A stretch of DNA of 64,000 nt from Verpa conica (taxonomy: Eukaryota; Ascomycota; Pezizomycetes; Pezizales; Morchellaceae), in NCBI GenBank assembly GCA_033030425.1, contig JAUFSD010000012.1, positions 682,001 to 746,000 on the forward strand, written 5' to 3'. Position numbers and translations under genes: made by a program. Every line of letters starts with the position of its first letter. Position 1 is the stretch's first letter. This document shows, one piece after another, positions 47,992 to 59,662 of this stretch. The notes beneath the pieces are model-generated. The model searched no databases. It was not told the DNA's origin and was given only the letters and a program-made list of their open reading frames with translations.

Positions 47992-48689
47992 ATGTCTACA
48001 GCCCCCATAAACAAGAGCCATCCTGCCCCGACTCCCACGTCTTCTTCCTCTGCAGCCCCTTCTGCTGTACCAGGAGTAACGGAAAAGGGGGCAATGCTAT
48101 ACTACGAAAAGATTCGCAAGGAGTTACGTGACATGCTCCAGCGTAAACGTGTTCTAGACAAAAATCTCGTATGAATCTATCTTTACCCATGTCCCCATCA
48201 CTTTTTACCAACAAACATATGTATGTGGGTGTAGGCACAATATGAAGAGAATATAGCCAAGTGTGAAGTGACCTACCTTGAGGATACCCAAAATGGCAAC
48301 ATTGTCAAAGGCTTCGATAATTACATCAAAGGCACCGCAGCCCGACGTAGAACAAACATTAGTGACGCGGACCGCATATTCTCCTTGTCATCTTATACGT
48401 ATGCTGCAAAGGTCGGTTTCTTTGTCTCCCTCTCCCTCACCACTTTTCAGAGTGTGAGTGACTACTAACATAAATATTCCTTACACAGTTACACCAACAA
48501 GAGGATGCCACTCCGGCAACCAGCACCTCCACACCAACAGTCTCGGAGAATCTCTCTCGTCTCAGTACCCATAACAAGAATAAAAAAAAACGCAGGAAAG
48601 GTGAGGACGAGTCCGAGAGCCCTTCTGAGGTGGAAACACCAGGTCATAAACGAGTCCGCATCTCCTTCTCGGGGCAGGGTCAACCATAA
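47992..48689 (+). CDS. EAF6: EAF6, subunit of NuA4-type histone acetyltransferase
   Basis: Small chromatin protein shared by NuA4 and NuA3 acetyltransferases in yeast. Exons 47992-48168, 48235-48411 and 48489-48689 encode 184 residues. After a Ser/Pro-rich start comes the conserved helical core: YYEKIRKELRDMLQRKRVLD, NLAQYEENIAKCEVTYLED, GNIVKGFDNYIKG, then ISDADRIFSLSSYTYAAK. The tail is charged, with a KKKRRK basic block, an acidic EDESESPSEVE segment and HKRVRISFSGQGQ. The first two exons are both 177 nt and both introns are phase 0. Start chosen at MSTAPINK, because the longer in-frame start lacks family support. Head-to-head with BUB2. Confidence 0.92.
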
Positions 48690-48936
48690 AACGTTTGAAG
48701 AGTCTGCCCAAAAGGGTAGCGGCGACAGAATCTAGTTCCTATTATTTATCTTGGAGATATATTTTTTCCTCTTTTTCGATCCTTCACACTAGGTGTAAGG
48801 TTTCTACTTTGGCGTTCCGGGAGACTCTTCTTCTTTTTCATTTTCTGCATTTAGTCTATGGGCTCAAGGCTTTTATAAGATATTGGGTTATACTATTGGC
48901 CGAAAGGGAAATTAGTCCCCATAACATGTCTACTAC

Positions 48937-49002
48937 TTCTTTTTTAAGTAATTTTTATTCCTGGGTATAAAATTACAGCATATAGTTATAAAGTATAGCC
49001 TG
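48937..49002 (-). mobile_element. 66-bp non-LTR-like insertion with 11-bp target duplication
   Basis: Exact direct repeats ATGTCTACTAC at 48926-48936 and 49003-49013 bracket a T-rich start and CCTGGGTATAAAATTACAGC, then AGTTATAAAGTATAGCC, the same core as at 14151 and 49795. In the minus orientation it ends in an A-rich tail. Confidence 0.7.
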
Positions 49003-49794
49003 ATGTCTACTACCTCTAATGCACCTCTAATGTACGTGATCTATATCAGTCCTGATGTGTAAATAAGAAAAAATAATGACCTCTTTAATAATTTCTTCTA
49101 GTCTCATCTCAAGGTATCATAGCGCCTATTACTATTGCAGGTAGGATAGGGCCTTTCCTAGAAACAAATATGCATCTGCAAAAATAAAAACACTAGAAAC
49201 AGTTCCTACTACCTTCGCATATACATTGAGATATCTAAAATTACTTAGTTAAAACATTTCCTACAGGGAAGGAACTAGACAAGTGACAAACCCTAACTAT
49301 AAACGGTAGGTTTTTGTTCCCAAGAACGAGATTTAAATCTATAATCTAGAGATTATAATGCATAGCCACACTAAACATTTATTGTTAGGCATAGCCTTGT
49401 AGCTACATGGGATATTCTTCGTTCTAAAAATTAATAAAAGTATGATAGTTAAGATTAAAAATCCCACCCAGGGTGTTTTTGTGGAGATATTATTACTTCC
49501 TCAACCCTACATGTACTCTATATCTCTAGCGATTGAATCTTCTTCGGAACACCGTCCTCTAACCCCTGTGCACAATTGCGTAAGACCTTCTAAACCCTAC
49601 CCGTAAAAGCATTAGTATAACATTCGCAACCGAACCCGACAACTGTTTCACATGTAAGCTCGGCAACGTGCTAACCCGGCCGGCCGTGGGCTAAAAGCGA
49701 TCTGCAAGGAAGCTTCTCCACCTTACGCAATGCCTACATAGGTCACAGTTAAAACGTGTCCTTAATGGCTTAGTCTCTGGAGACCCCATACTTT

Positions 49795-49863
49795 TTTTTT
49801 TTTAAGTCAAATCATTATTGATTTCTGGGTACAAAATGTGGCATGCAGTTATAAACTATGGCC
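49795..49863 (-). mobile_element. 69-bp non-LTR-like insertion with 16-bp target duplication
   Basis: Exact repeats GGAGACCCCATACTTT at 49779-49794 and 49864-49879 flank a T run, then TCAAATCATTATTGATTT, CTGGGTACAAAATGTGGCAT and GCAGTTATAAACTATGGCC. It is the best-preserved of the three related copies. The left boundary inside the T run is ambiguous by a few bases. Confidence 0.75.
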
Positions 49864-50077
49864 GGAGACCCCATACTTTCCCAGAGGACTGTTATATATC
49901 TTACATAGCAGTGAACTAACTAGGAAAACTCAGACATACACAAGGTAATAATAAATAAAAACCAGACCCATACGTAGAATGCCGAGAATCACTTAGATAT
50001 CGGTTTGGCCGATATTTTGTGTTCGATTAATAAGAATCTAGGGCATGGAGTTAGGCTGGGTGAAAATCAATAAACTA

Positions 50078-50261
50078 CAGTCACACCTCGCTATAAGAAA
50101 CCTTGTTATAAGAAAAATCTTGCTGTAAGAAACTTTTTCCAGATCAATTCTGATTTTTCTACACCAAATTTACCCTTGCTATAAGGGATATCTTTGGAAA
50201 ACTTGCTATAAGAAACGAAATCGGCTGAGTTTTTGGCGTTTCTTATAGCGAGGTGCAACTG
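50078..50261. mobile_element. TA-flanked MITE (same family as 57768-57914)
   Basis: Left CAGTCACACCTCGCTATAAG, right in reverse complement CAGTTGCACCTCGCTATAAG, both followed by AAAC. TA at 50076-50077 and 50262-50263. CTATAAGAAA-like words recur inside at three or four places. The element is 184 bp and non-coding. Confidence 0.8.
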
Positions 50262-50726
50262 TATGCTATACCCAGGCCTTTGACCTAGCGGGCCCACAAG
50301 ATTCCTACTCATCTCTCTTAGGTACAGAGGGCCCGGGCGCAGAACCTCTTGTGAATATAATAGCCACCCGCTACTTGGATGAGTAAAATTTTCAAATATA
50401 TTCAAGCAGGTTTTTCTGACGCCATAACCAGCTTGTGTTGCATAGCTTTGTACCTGATAAACTAAACGAAAACATAATTGAAAAAACTTAAATAAAAAAA
50501 TAAAAAAGGAACTACCCCCAAGCTACATATATTTAGGCTAGATAAATTTATAGGCGGACTTTATTCCGGCACCGCTTGGTCTAAATTCTCCCGAGAATGA
50601 CTTGGTATATATATGCAGGGTTAAGGCAGATCATACCACATGGTAGTAGATGGCCTAAATTAACGGAGAGCCAAGTGTATGGTACGGTGAATATATGAAA
50701 GCCTAATTTACCGCTGGCGGTAATAG

Positions 50727-50924
50727 GTACCCTATATTTTTCTGCTATAGAGACCTATACTGCCATAGCTATACTCCCAATTGAGCTTAAGCCTAGTCTA
50801 AATCTAACCGACACAGACGGTCTCAAACTTACCACCAGCTGTATACTATACCTTATAATTTTTGCTATAGAGTCCTATACTAGCACTTATTCTCTTAATT
50901 ATGCCTAGAACTAGTCTGAATCTA
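50727..50924 (+). repeat. diverged tandem duplication, about 120-bp period
   Basis: Two copies starting near 50742 and 50862 share GCTATAGAGxCCTATACT and, about 45-50 bases later, CTAGTCTxAATCTA. Both are non-coding and flanked by AT-rich DNA. Confidence 0.5.
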
Positions 50925-51792
50925 GCTCTAGTGGCCTTTGGCTTTTAAGATGGGTTTTGATACATCCACCGCTCTAGTCTAAGTGAAATGTGCTTACTTT
51001 TCAGAATTATATCATATGAGGTTTATAATTATATTTATATATATAGCTTAAAACTTATATTGTATAAGGTAAGTATAATACAAAATTCATAGCCTGGTAA
51101 AATATGTGGCCTGGTGAATCACCCCAAGACCCAGGCTCCCTTTTGTCTCAGCTTTTGTGTTGCGACCGAGCATCGCCATCGGGTGTTGCATGCATGAAGC
51201 GCCCTGTGAGACCTGTAGATATTTACCTTCTTTCGTTATGACCCAGCGGTTGTACAAATACAGCTTTGCTGAGGCGAAAAACTTTTGATATCCGTCCCTC
51301 TGTGGTACAATCAAACAAGTCAAGAATGAGGTTTTGAGATAAGCGGTCTGTAAAAATTGACAATTTGTAGTCAACTCAGTTAGATTCGACTTATACGCTC
51401 ACAGATTATAAATAATACAAAAAGAAAGAGGGGTATTAGCCCAGTAAACACCTCGTAAACACCGTCCAAAGCCCATTGTATGCCAGCATATATACAGTGA
51501 ATGAAAAGGTAAAATAAAATAAAAAAAGGCATTTACTCCATAATTTCCTGGGAGATACTCCCTTGATACCAATGTTTCCCCCAGTTTTTTGCTCCGTAGA
51601 GCCCTTTATCCGTTCCCACCAGACATAGGAAAAGTTGGTAACATCCAAATTGAGAGATCCAGGTCCTGTCACCGGCGAAAAACCCTAAAGTAAAACGTTT
51701 ACCCCTCGCTAAATGATCCAATGCTACAGGAATAAAGGAAATAATAAAAGAAAGCCCTCGAAAATAAATTTGAAATTATTCATGTTGATTCA

Positions 51793-53764
51793 TTATGAGG
51801 CGAGACCGACAATCTTGGCGTCAGGTGGATACTTTGGTGTATTTGAATAGACAGACATATAATCTGATGCTTCACCTTTATCATCACCCTTCGTATCTCG
51901 GTAAGGTGAGAACTGACTGTTGCCATTTAAAGACGATGGACTATCCCTATATGGCGAGAAGGGACCTCCAGATGCTTGTGGACTTCCACCGACTGAGGCA
52001 ATATCCTTGAATGGAGAATAAGGTGGGGATGAGAAGTTCGAGTCGGATCCCAGTCTTGCAGACGGAGGGTATACATCTGAGTCTGCTCTTGTCCTAAGTT
52101 GAGCAGAGAATGTTGAGGGGTTATACTCCCTTGGCATCGATAACGAAAGGGGTTCAGGGGATTTGATGATAGAGGAAGTTGTAATATTGGTGGTGGTAGT
52201 GGTCAGGGTTTTGTTTTTGATTGAATCAAGCATCTCGTAAGATGCATCAGGTTCTGATACCCGACGAGCGTTATACGAGACAAACTCATCACTAGGCTTT
52301 TGTTTAGCAAACATTTCCCTAAAGAAATGAAACCACCCGGTGAAAATTTTATAATTTCCAAGAAGGATAAGAGCCCAAATGCCATTAAACTAGACGATCA
52401 AGTTAGATTCATATCCATCTTAGTTTGTACTGTAACTGTGAGAAGGTTATTACCGATAGCAGGAAAAGAACGGCCAAGGCGCTTGCTTCAGGCACAACCA
52501 ATTTCGATGAGAGATCGAGACATTTGTTCTTGTCACCACCGTTCTCAAGAACACACGTCAGCCATTCAACGCCTGCCTTGATATTTTCTGGTGTTTTTTC
52601 CGTAATTCCGTCAAACTGAAGAAAAACAGTCGCAAAAAATACGACGTCGACAAGAATTATAATAACCACGAATATTCCCCTCCACTGTAATGCAACAACA
52701 CGTTGAACTCTTCGCAGAGCCTGCGCCGCTGACACAGTCCTAATACTGTTGGCATAGGGAAGATGTGATGAAAGTTCTGTTTCTTGCTTCTCTTCCAACA
52801 AGCTGCGGAGATATACTTGAATGCAGTACGCGAATGTTATTGACTGGGTGACAATCGAAGCAGCAGCAACTGCAAGAAGAGGCCCCCAAAAGGTTTGTAG
52901 ACCATTCTTCGAATTAATGTGGCAAGATTCCCCAAATCGAAAAGAGACACCAGTCACGGAGAGAGCGACAGCGAGAAAAACTACCGGAACTGACCAACCA
53001 GCTGCTTGGGATGTTAGGAAGAAACGACGACCTGGCACAGCCTGCCAGCAAATCTGAAGGTGGAGGGAAAGCGTTCGCAAAAACACTAGTTCATTATTAG
53101 CTAATGGCCTGTAAAATATTTTTAGATGCACTTGTACATACCCCACATAACTGTTGACCACCCACCCCCTAACAAGAAAGCTCCCGATAGAGCACAGTTA
53201 ATGCTCGAATACATATCGTGAGGGGTAATTTTATCATAACATTGGGTCTTCTGATTTCCTAAGGGGATCACAAACGACATCTGTTTTAAGTCAGCTTTTA
53301 TGTCAGAGGTATATTTGTGGCTTGTGACCATGCTTACCTGCATCAGTAGGATAGCAAATGTCAAGCAGACGCTTAAATAATGTCTTCGTGTGTACTCGAC
53401 TGGAAGTACAGCAAAGCTTAGCAAGAGGAAAGCACAGCATCCTATTCCAACAACGTTGACATATGTCGTAGCGTGTACCAAGTTCTGAAAGTCTAAGTCG
53501 AGATCTTAATTAGACAACTTTATAGAGCATGATTCACTTTTAGACTCACTATCTGGATAGACATAATGTTGTTTGGGACACGGAAGACAGCAACTCGTCC
53601 CGCCAACTGCGGCTATTGGCACACAGAACCGTGCATTTGTATCTATAAAGCGGTCAGTACATCTTGATAATAGATATCTTGAAGAATCACTCACCCCCAC
53701 CAGTTTCAGGGTAGCTAGCCTGCGGAAGAAGCGGGCGAGGGCATCCATCTACTATAGAATCCAT
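51793..53764 (-). CDS. seven-transmembrane receptor, Frizzled/Smoothened-like ascomycete family
   Basis: Predicted plasma-membrane receptor of 561 residues in six minus-strand exons: 53764-53695, 53642-53550, 53492-53338, 53280-53142, 53085-52454 and 52389-51793. The chosen start gives MDSIVDGCPRPLLPQASYPETGG, which joins in frame to RFCVPIAAVGGTSCCLPCPK; the other frame through the same DNA has no family match. Cysteine-rich N-terminal residues precede hydrophobic helices: NVVGIGCCAFLLLSFAVLPV, YLSVCLTFAILLMQ, SGAFLLGGGWSTVMWVFL, VPVVFLAVALSVTGVSFRFG, FWGPLLAVAAASIVTQSITF, WRGIFVVIIILVDVVFFATV and ALAVLFLLSFNGIWALILLG. The C-tail is Ser/Thr/Pro-rich, carrying three SP-Y/F-R/K-D motifs. It resembles receptors labelled Frizzled-like in filamentous ascomycetes as I recall them; the ligand is unknown. 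Confidence 0.85.
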
Positions 53765-56700
53765 TGATATAGTATATAATAAATTCAAAGCAAAAGTCGT
53801 CGAATTTGAGGTCCCAGGGAAAGAGATAATCCCAAACGGCAATCACGAGCGCTGCATAAAAATTCAGACCAAAGCCTTTATTACGCGACAGTGAATTAAA
53901 AACGAATGAAAGTAATTGGTGGGGGGAAGGAAATCGACAATAGACGGACCCTCGGGCAATATTCAATATTATCTTCTAAAGGGAACTGAAGTAAAGATAT
54001 CGGCAACTACCCGGGGAAAGGAGAGTTGAGAGCACAGCTGGGTAGAGGCGAAGAGACTAAAAGAAGCATCCAAGAAGGCCACACGCGGTGGGGGTGGAGG
54101 ACATGATATATACGCCTGTAAGGCCGAATTGATTTTTGCCTCCAGGAAGGCTAGGCCACTCCAGCTTATCCTTCCGGGATCTTACCACCCATGCGTTTGG
54201 TACGTGAATGGCTGCATGAGTCCGGGATTCGGGTTTGGGAAGAGCATCACGAAGGGGCACGATAGGCTGCCCCAGAGGCGGGGGACACCTGAGTCTGCCC
54301 TGAATCACGAGCGGCGAGTGGACCTGAAGGTGACCCTTCGTGACACAATAAGAGTAACGGGTGCTTCCACCTATCGGGTGTGGGGCTCACCAAAGGAGAC
54401 GTTGACTAGTGGAGTACTGGAACACAATGCCGCCCCAGAGTGCTCTTGCCTAGGCAAGGTCTATTTAGCCCGGCGTTCCAGGCCAGCAGTCTCGCCAGGG
54501 CATGGAATCAAATCATATTAGTCCATGATGTAAAAAAAATCCTTATGTATCAGGCTGCCATAACGTCTACTCATTGCTATCTTGAAAACTGACGGACTGG
54601 TCGCCGCCGCCGCTGCCTGCGGTTGTCTGCGGTTGTCTGCGTTTTCTTGGGCAGTGTTCAAAGCTGATGGGGGGCAAACCAAAGAGCGATGCCCTCGCTT
54701 AGCTGTAAGGTACCTAAATTGCATGCGCACCAGGAACAAGTCGAATCTCTAGCTGAGCACTGTCCTTGATGACACACTAGGTTCTGAGAGTATCAGATCG
54801 TGCTCTACATCGATAGGCATCGGGTAGCGAATTGCTCATAGCATAGTAGGCTGACTCCAGCCCACTACTACGCATACGCATATGCCGGTCCTTAAGACAA
54901 TAAATGACCCGGAGATCTAGTCTTTTTCTTTTCTTTTCGCAAGTCCCTAGACCCCATTAACCACTGTTGGGGGGAACGCCGATCCCCGATCTGTCTTTCA
55001 TGGAACCTGAAACCTTGGTTGAAATAGTATTTTTGTCACGCAAAGAGATTACTACTATTGTATCTCTCTGGGTACACTCCCCTATCGCCTCATCAGTATA
55101 GCGGTCACAAATATCTTGCGATTACTATACTCAGCAAAGCAGAGGCCTCCAACGACACAAAGTGCAATCTTGTTTAGCAGCCGGTACATCACAATAGCTG
55201 GGAACGCCCAAGAAAGACTTTCAATTGGAATGTCCCTACCCCTGATATGGATAGGAGGAAATGTGGGAAACCTCACCTCGCCTGTACTCTCCTCTTGGAA
55301 AAATTCGCGAAAGGGTGCAACCAGAATTTATTACTTGCCCTCCCAGTTCTCGGCTCTAGTTGTAAGGATAAAGAATTTGAATAACCCAGCTAGAATCGCG
55401 CCCAGATAGGGGGATCTACATGCAAATACGACTGTGGGCAAAAGCGAACGAGAATTGATTGGGAATGCAGGAACATTTGTCTATTTCCAGGGCGCACCTG
55501 TTCACATAGCTCTTGAATCCTTTAAAATCTTAGGCATGTCGCTTAAACCAAAATTCTAGTCCTCTAGTATCCAAGACAAAAACGAAGTCTAGAAACGACT
55601 GCCGTGAAATCCCGCATCCACATCCTAGACATCATATAGATATGTAGCATTGCGTGTCCTATCTTTGAGGCTTCATGGCTGTCGTGCCTAGCTAGGTCAA
55701 AAACAAGCACCCCAAGCGCGACCCTAATTTCTCAAGGTCTACAGCACTTAGCCGCGAGTCATCAACATAATACCATTAATTGCTTGAACTATAAGTCACA
55801 AAGGGTCACACATACGTTTCGTTTATTCATAAGAATCGCTTTTACCAAGCGGCTGAGAGTGGTAGTGATGAGGTCTCATCGACTCGCTCAGAGAATTCAT
55901 GTTGGAATTGAAGGTCAAAATTTTAAATCTACATGACAGCTCAAGTGCTCCTTGGTGGTAATTAGCGGCGCTAATGCTCGTAATATGACAGGAGATGGTG
56001 GTTAACCCCGCAATACTGAACGTATGGAGGGGTCAAAAAGCAAATCAAGTAGTGGAAAAAGAAAGGTAAAAAAGAAAAAAGGTGAAATGGAACGTCATTC
56101 GGATCGAACTGCTAGACAATTGATAAATACATATAAGCGGTTTGGTGTGGCAAATTTCCGGCGCTTGGGTACAGCCTGGTGGAACGAATCATATGCCCAC
56201 CTTGTACTTGGGTAAAATTATTGGCTGTCATTTTTAATAGTCCCATAGCCATCTACCTCAGATTTATAAGTATCTATAAGATACAATTGGTCAAGCCAAT
56301 GACCTCCAAAGACGCGCGGCGCTGCTAAAGATGCATTTCCTCTACCGACCAGTTTAATCCGTGCGCGGAGTTGACAGCTCATGGGCACAGTGGCTTGTCG
56401 AAACCACGGCCTTCCAATCCATGTATAAAGCTGCTTAAACTATTTCGTGATCCGAATCAACCGGTCGTGTGGGAATTTTGTTTGATCCATATACTCGCAA
56501 ATCCAAAATCGAGAATTTCGCTTTCCTTTGAGCTATTTTTATCCTATCCCGGAGAAATATTTACAGGGTCCTAGAAGAGTTTACATTATAGTAGTATTGT
56601 GTCACCCACCATAAGTAATTGATACACCTAATAACAGTGAGATTTAAACTTTTCGTTAAACATACATGGTTGCGAAACTACAATGAGAAAAAAGGAATTG

Positions 56701-57767
56701 TTTAGGTGGACTTTAATTAAGGGAGTGGTTTAGCTACCTATTGTTTTACATACATCGCTTATAGATCAAGCAAGCTGTACATATACGTAGCCATGTAACC
56801 AGGCGTATTTATTGATCGATTAACCGGCTTGTACGTAGCTATATATATAATCGAATCATTATCGTAGATAGAATTTGAAATGACGGGTGCTGCTATGAAC
56901 CACGCTGTTTGATAAACAGACAAATATTCAGATTTAATTATAAAAGTCCAAGGCACTCTAATCGTCGCGACTAAAAGTAGTACCGAAAATCATAAACACA
57001 GCCCTACTAGCTAATAGCTATATATATAGCCAATTACTTCCAGTAATTAATATATAAAACACGATACTAAAGATTCCTTACACGGTTTTCTAGGGACGGC
57101 CTAACACAAAACCTATTCTGTTTATCTATATATAAAAATCAGATAAGGACTACTTCTAGCAAGTCTTGGACTATCTTAGAACTGCACCTACTAGAGATTA
57201 GAGTTTTATCCGCACCTAAAGTCCAGCCGCAGCCAAGTTATAGTTATGGCAGTAGAAACGAAAGGGTGGTGATGTAAATGGGATATATATTAAAATAGAA
57301 AGACTACTGTATAAAAAAAACGGAGCGAAATATACGTTAAGATACATAGATGAATTATGGAACTAGAGAAGAGAGAGGGGTATTAGCAGTGTAGATAGGG
57401 CAGATAGGGAAATTGAGTGGGATGTGGGAGATTAGGAGGATGAACCTTTGCGATTGATTTGCTAATGAGTCTAATATAATATTACTGTGTTTGGGTCCGG
57501 TAGTACATTTTTCGTTTTTAAATATCACCGCTTTATTAATGCAAGTGTACTAGTGCCATAACAGGAATTTAAGTATAAAAAAAGAAGCTATATTATGGTC
57601 ATAATATATCACTCGGTGTCGCTTTTGAGAACTCAGTGAAATGTCTTCCACATAATTAACACTAAGGGCGGCTTCTCCTATGACATAGACAGGATTAAGA
57701 CTACATGTAGATACTGTTGTATGTTGGTAGGGTGGCCTATGCTATACTAGACTATGCATGGGATGTA

Positions 57768-57914
57768 GTTGCACCTCGCTACAAAAAACGCCAAGTATTC
57801 AGCCGATAAGCGTTTCTTATAGGGTATCCCTTAACAATAATAGCAAGGGTGGAAAAGCCCGAATAGATCTGGAAAAAAATTCTCACAAGGTTTTTTTATA
57901 GCGAGGTGTGGCTG
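57768..57914. mobile_element. MITE, inverted copy of the family at 50078-50261
   Basis: Ends are GTTGCACCTCGCTACAAAAA on the left and, in reverse complement, CAGCCACACCTCGCTATAAA on the right. Read in reverse complement, the interior aligns with the 50078 element (CCAGATC, CCCTTGCTAT, AAGGGATA, GGCTGA, TTGGCGTTT). The left end has lost the first two bases of the repeat; TA follows the right end. Confidence 0.7.
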
Positions 57915-58051
57915 TATGCATAGGCTACATATGTATATATATAATCCCTGCCCGTATCCATAAATTAAGGACTCGGTTTATATATAAATGAATATAATTG
58001 CATCTTGCCATGCATAAGGGACGCGACGAACCCAATTGGTTTCGTTTATTA

Positions 58052-58203
58052 CAGCGAACAGCAAAAAAGATCGAGAAACGCGAGACACGAGAATCAGCGT
58101 TCCTATTCGTGCTTTAGGTTTTTGGCAAAGATTCTAGTAGTAGGATTGGCCGCAAGACCTTGTTAGCAGACCCTGATTTCTCGATCTTTTTTGCCGTACG
58201 CTG
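58052..58203. mobile_element. TA-flanked MITE with 27-bp terminal inverted repeats
   Basis: Left CAGCGAACAGCAAAAAAGAT, right in reverse complement CAGCGTACGGCAAAAAAGAT, both continuing CGAGAAA, so 25 of 27 positions agree. TA at 58050-58051 and 58204-58205. The element is 152 bp with no coding content. Confidence 0.8.
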
Positions 58204-59662
58204 TATAGGAGATCTTGGTGAGAAAAGATTAAGGCACATGTAGTAATCGAGAATCGTTCCTTATATTATAGGACGTAATCAAGATGTACGTACGTACATG
58301 TAGCTGTAATTCTAATTACCACAAGAATTAATCATCCAGAAATTCTTTTTGATCTGTATTCTGCTATATAATCTCAAATAGTTACCGAAGAATACTCACA
58401 TAATCTACAATCATATAGCAAAATTTTATTTCGTGGCAAAGTTGTGCTTCGATCTGGGTCAGATAATATATATATATATATCCAAGGGATAGGTATTGGG
58501 AGTCATTCGGGTCAAGTCTGTCGCTCAACCTTGCTAATTTTTGGGCACATTCATGTTTAGCCAATATATTTGTTCTTCTATGGAATAGCCGAGAAATATT
58601 TCGGGTGCCGTGGTATCGACCAAAAAGGGTCGATCACAGATCTACCATCCATGGTGAAACTACCCAATCCTTTTAGTTCCCCATGACGTTTCACCAAAAA
58701 ATCCTCGTAGAGGACCCACTTAAGTTGCGGAGGTGTTCCGGATGCCCGGCGGCGTATGTAACAAGTATGTTGAAGATTCTATTAAGTCTCGCTGAATGCC
58801 TGATTTAATCTCAGTTCAATTACGGCAAAGGTCCCTTTACTTTTAAGGTCTGATTTCTTATAATAATTATAAAAATGGTCCGTGCTTTTAGGGGCATTAG
58901 CAAATCCGGGGCTGATGTATATAGTCCGTAGAAGGCGTACCGAAAGTTCTTCTTAGGAGGCACCGGTAAAGATTTACACTACATATATGCACGTCTGTGT
59001 CGTAGCAAAATTAACTGGGATGGATCAGGTATATAATCCGTCTTGCGCTCAGCTATTATATTGCCTAGTGAAAAAAAAACTGGGGTTCTTTCCTACTCAT
59101 GGTTAGCTTCGATGTGTAAGCCAGAGTAGAATGCGTAAACAATCTCTCAAGAAGGAAGGAGCGGAGGGGTTCCTCCTTATATTATCTCCCACCAGCTAGC
59201 TAGGTATGCGAACTTCTCAAGGATAAAAATTTACCCTAGAAATTTGACCTAGTAGGTCACAACTCTCTTATATTATGACAGGTTTGAAGAGGATTAGGTT
59301 AAACTTCGGGAAATCAATTACAGAGAAACACGCACCAAGTATTGAATTCTGGTTCAATGATCATCGGGCTACGCCGACCCGCAGAAGGACAAATCTCTGG
59401 AAGCGGGAAAACCAAAAGCATGGAACTCGGAGCTTTTATAGACGGCGAACTACATTAATTAATACTAGCACCGAGAGACCTAGCTAGTCGGTGTAGTAAT
59501 AGGGGCCACACGTGATTTTGGACCCTATAGGGTTAGGGTATAACTTATCAGTACCCCTAAACCTTTTCAGTAGTCCTTGCGCGTTCATTCACTACACATT
59601 ATCCCAAACACGACATCTGCGCATAGATGCGCAGCTCCACCCCACCGGTTACTACTGATAGC

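Larger units (their letters stand above)
48690..51792. other. gene-poor region with short retro-insertions, a MITE and a tandem repeat
   Basis: No gene supported between EAF6 and the receptor gene. It contains insertions at 48937-49002 and 49795-49863, the MITE at 50078-50261 and a diverged tandem duplication at 50727-50924. Remaining frames (for example 51087-51374 and 51436-51672, minus) have no known domain. Confidence 0.55.
53765..59662. other. 5.9-kb gene-poor region upstream of OGG1
   Basis: No gene supported. The left part (about 54060-54660) is less AT-rich, with a 130-residue plus-strand frame at 54129-54521 that has no known domain. Two MITEs lie at 57768-57914 and 58052-58203. Frames at 56024-56215 and 59275-59487 are short and basic, without matches I know. 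ACATGTAG-type words recur. Confidence 0.5.

Noticed and set aside
54129..54521. 130-residue plus-strand open frame in a less AT-rich stretch
   Set aside because: No recognisable domain, no conserved motif, and the reverse strand is also open in part; composition alone is not enough.
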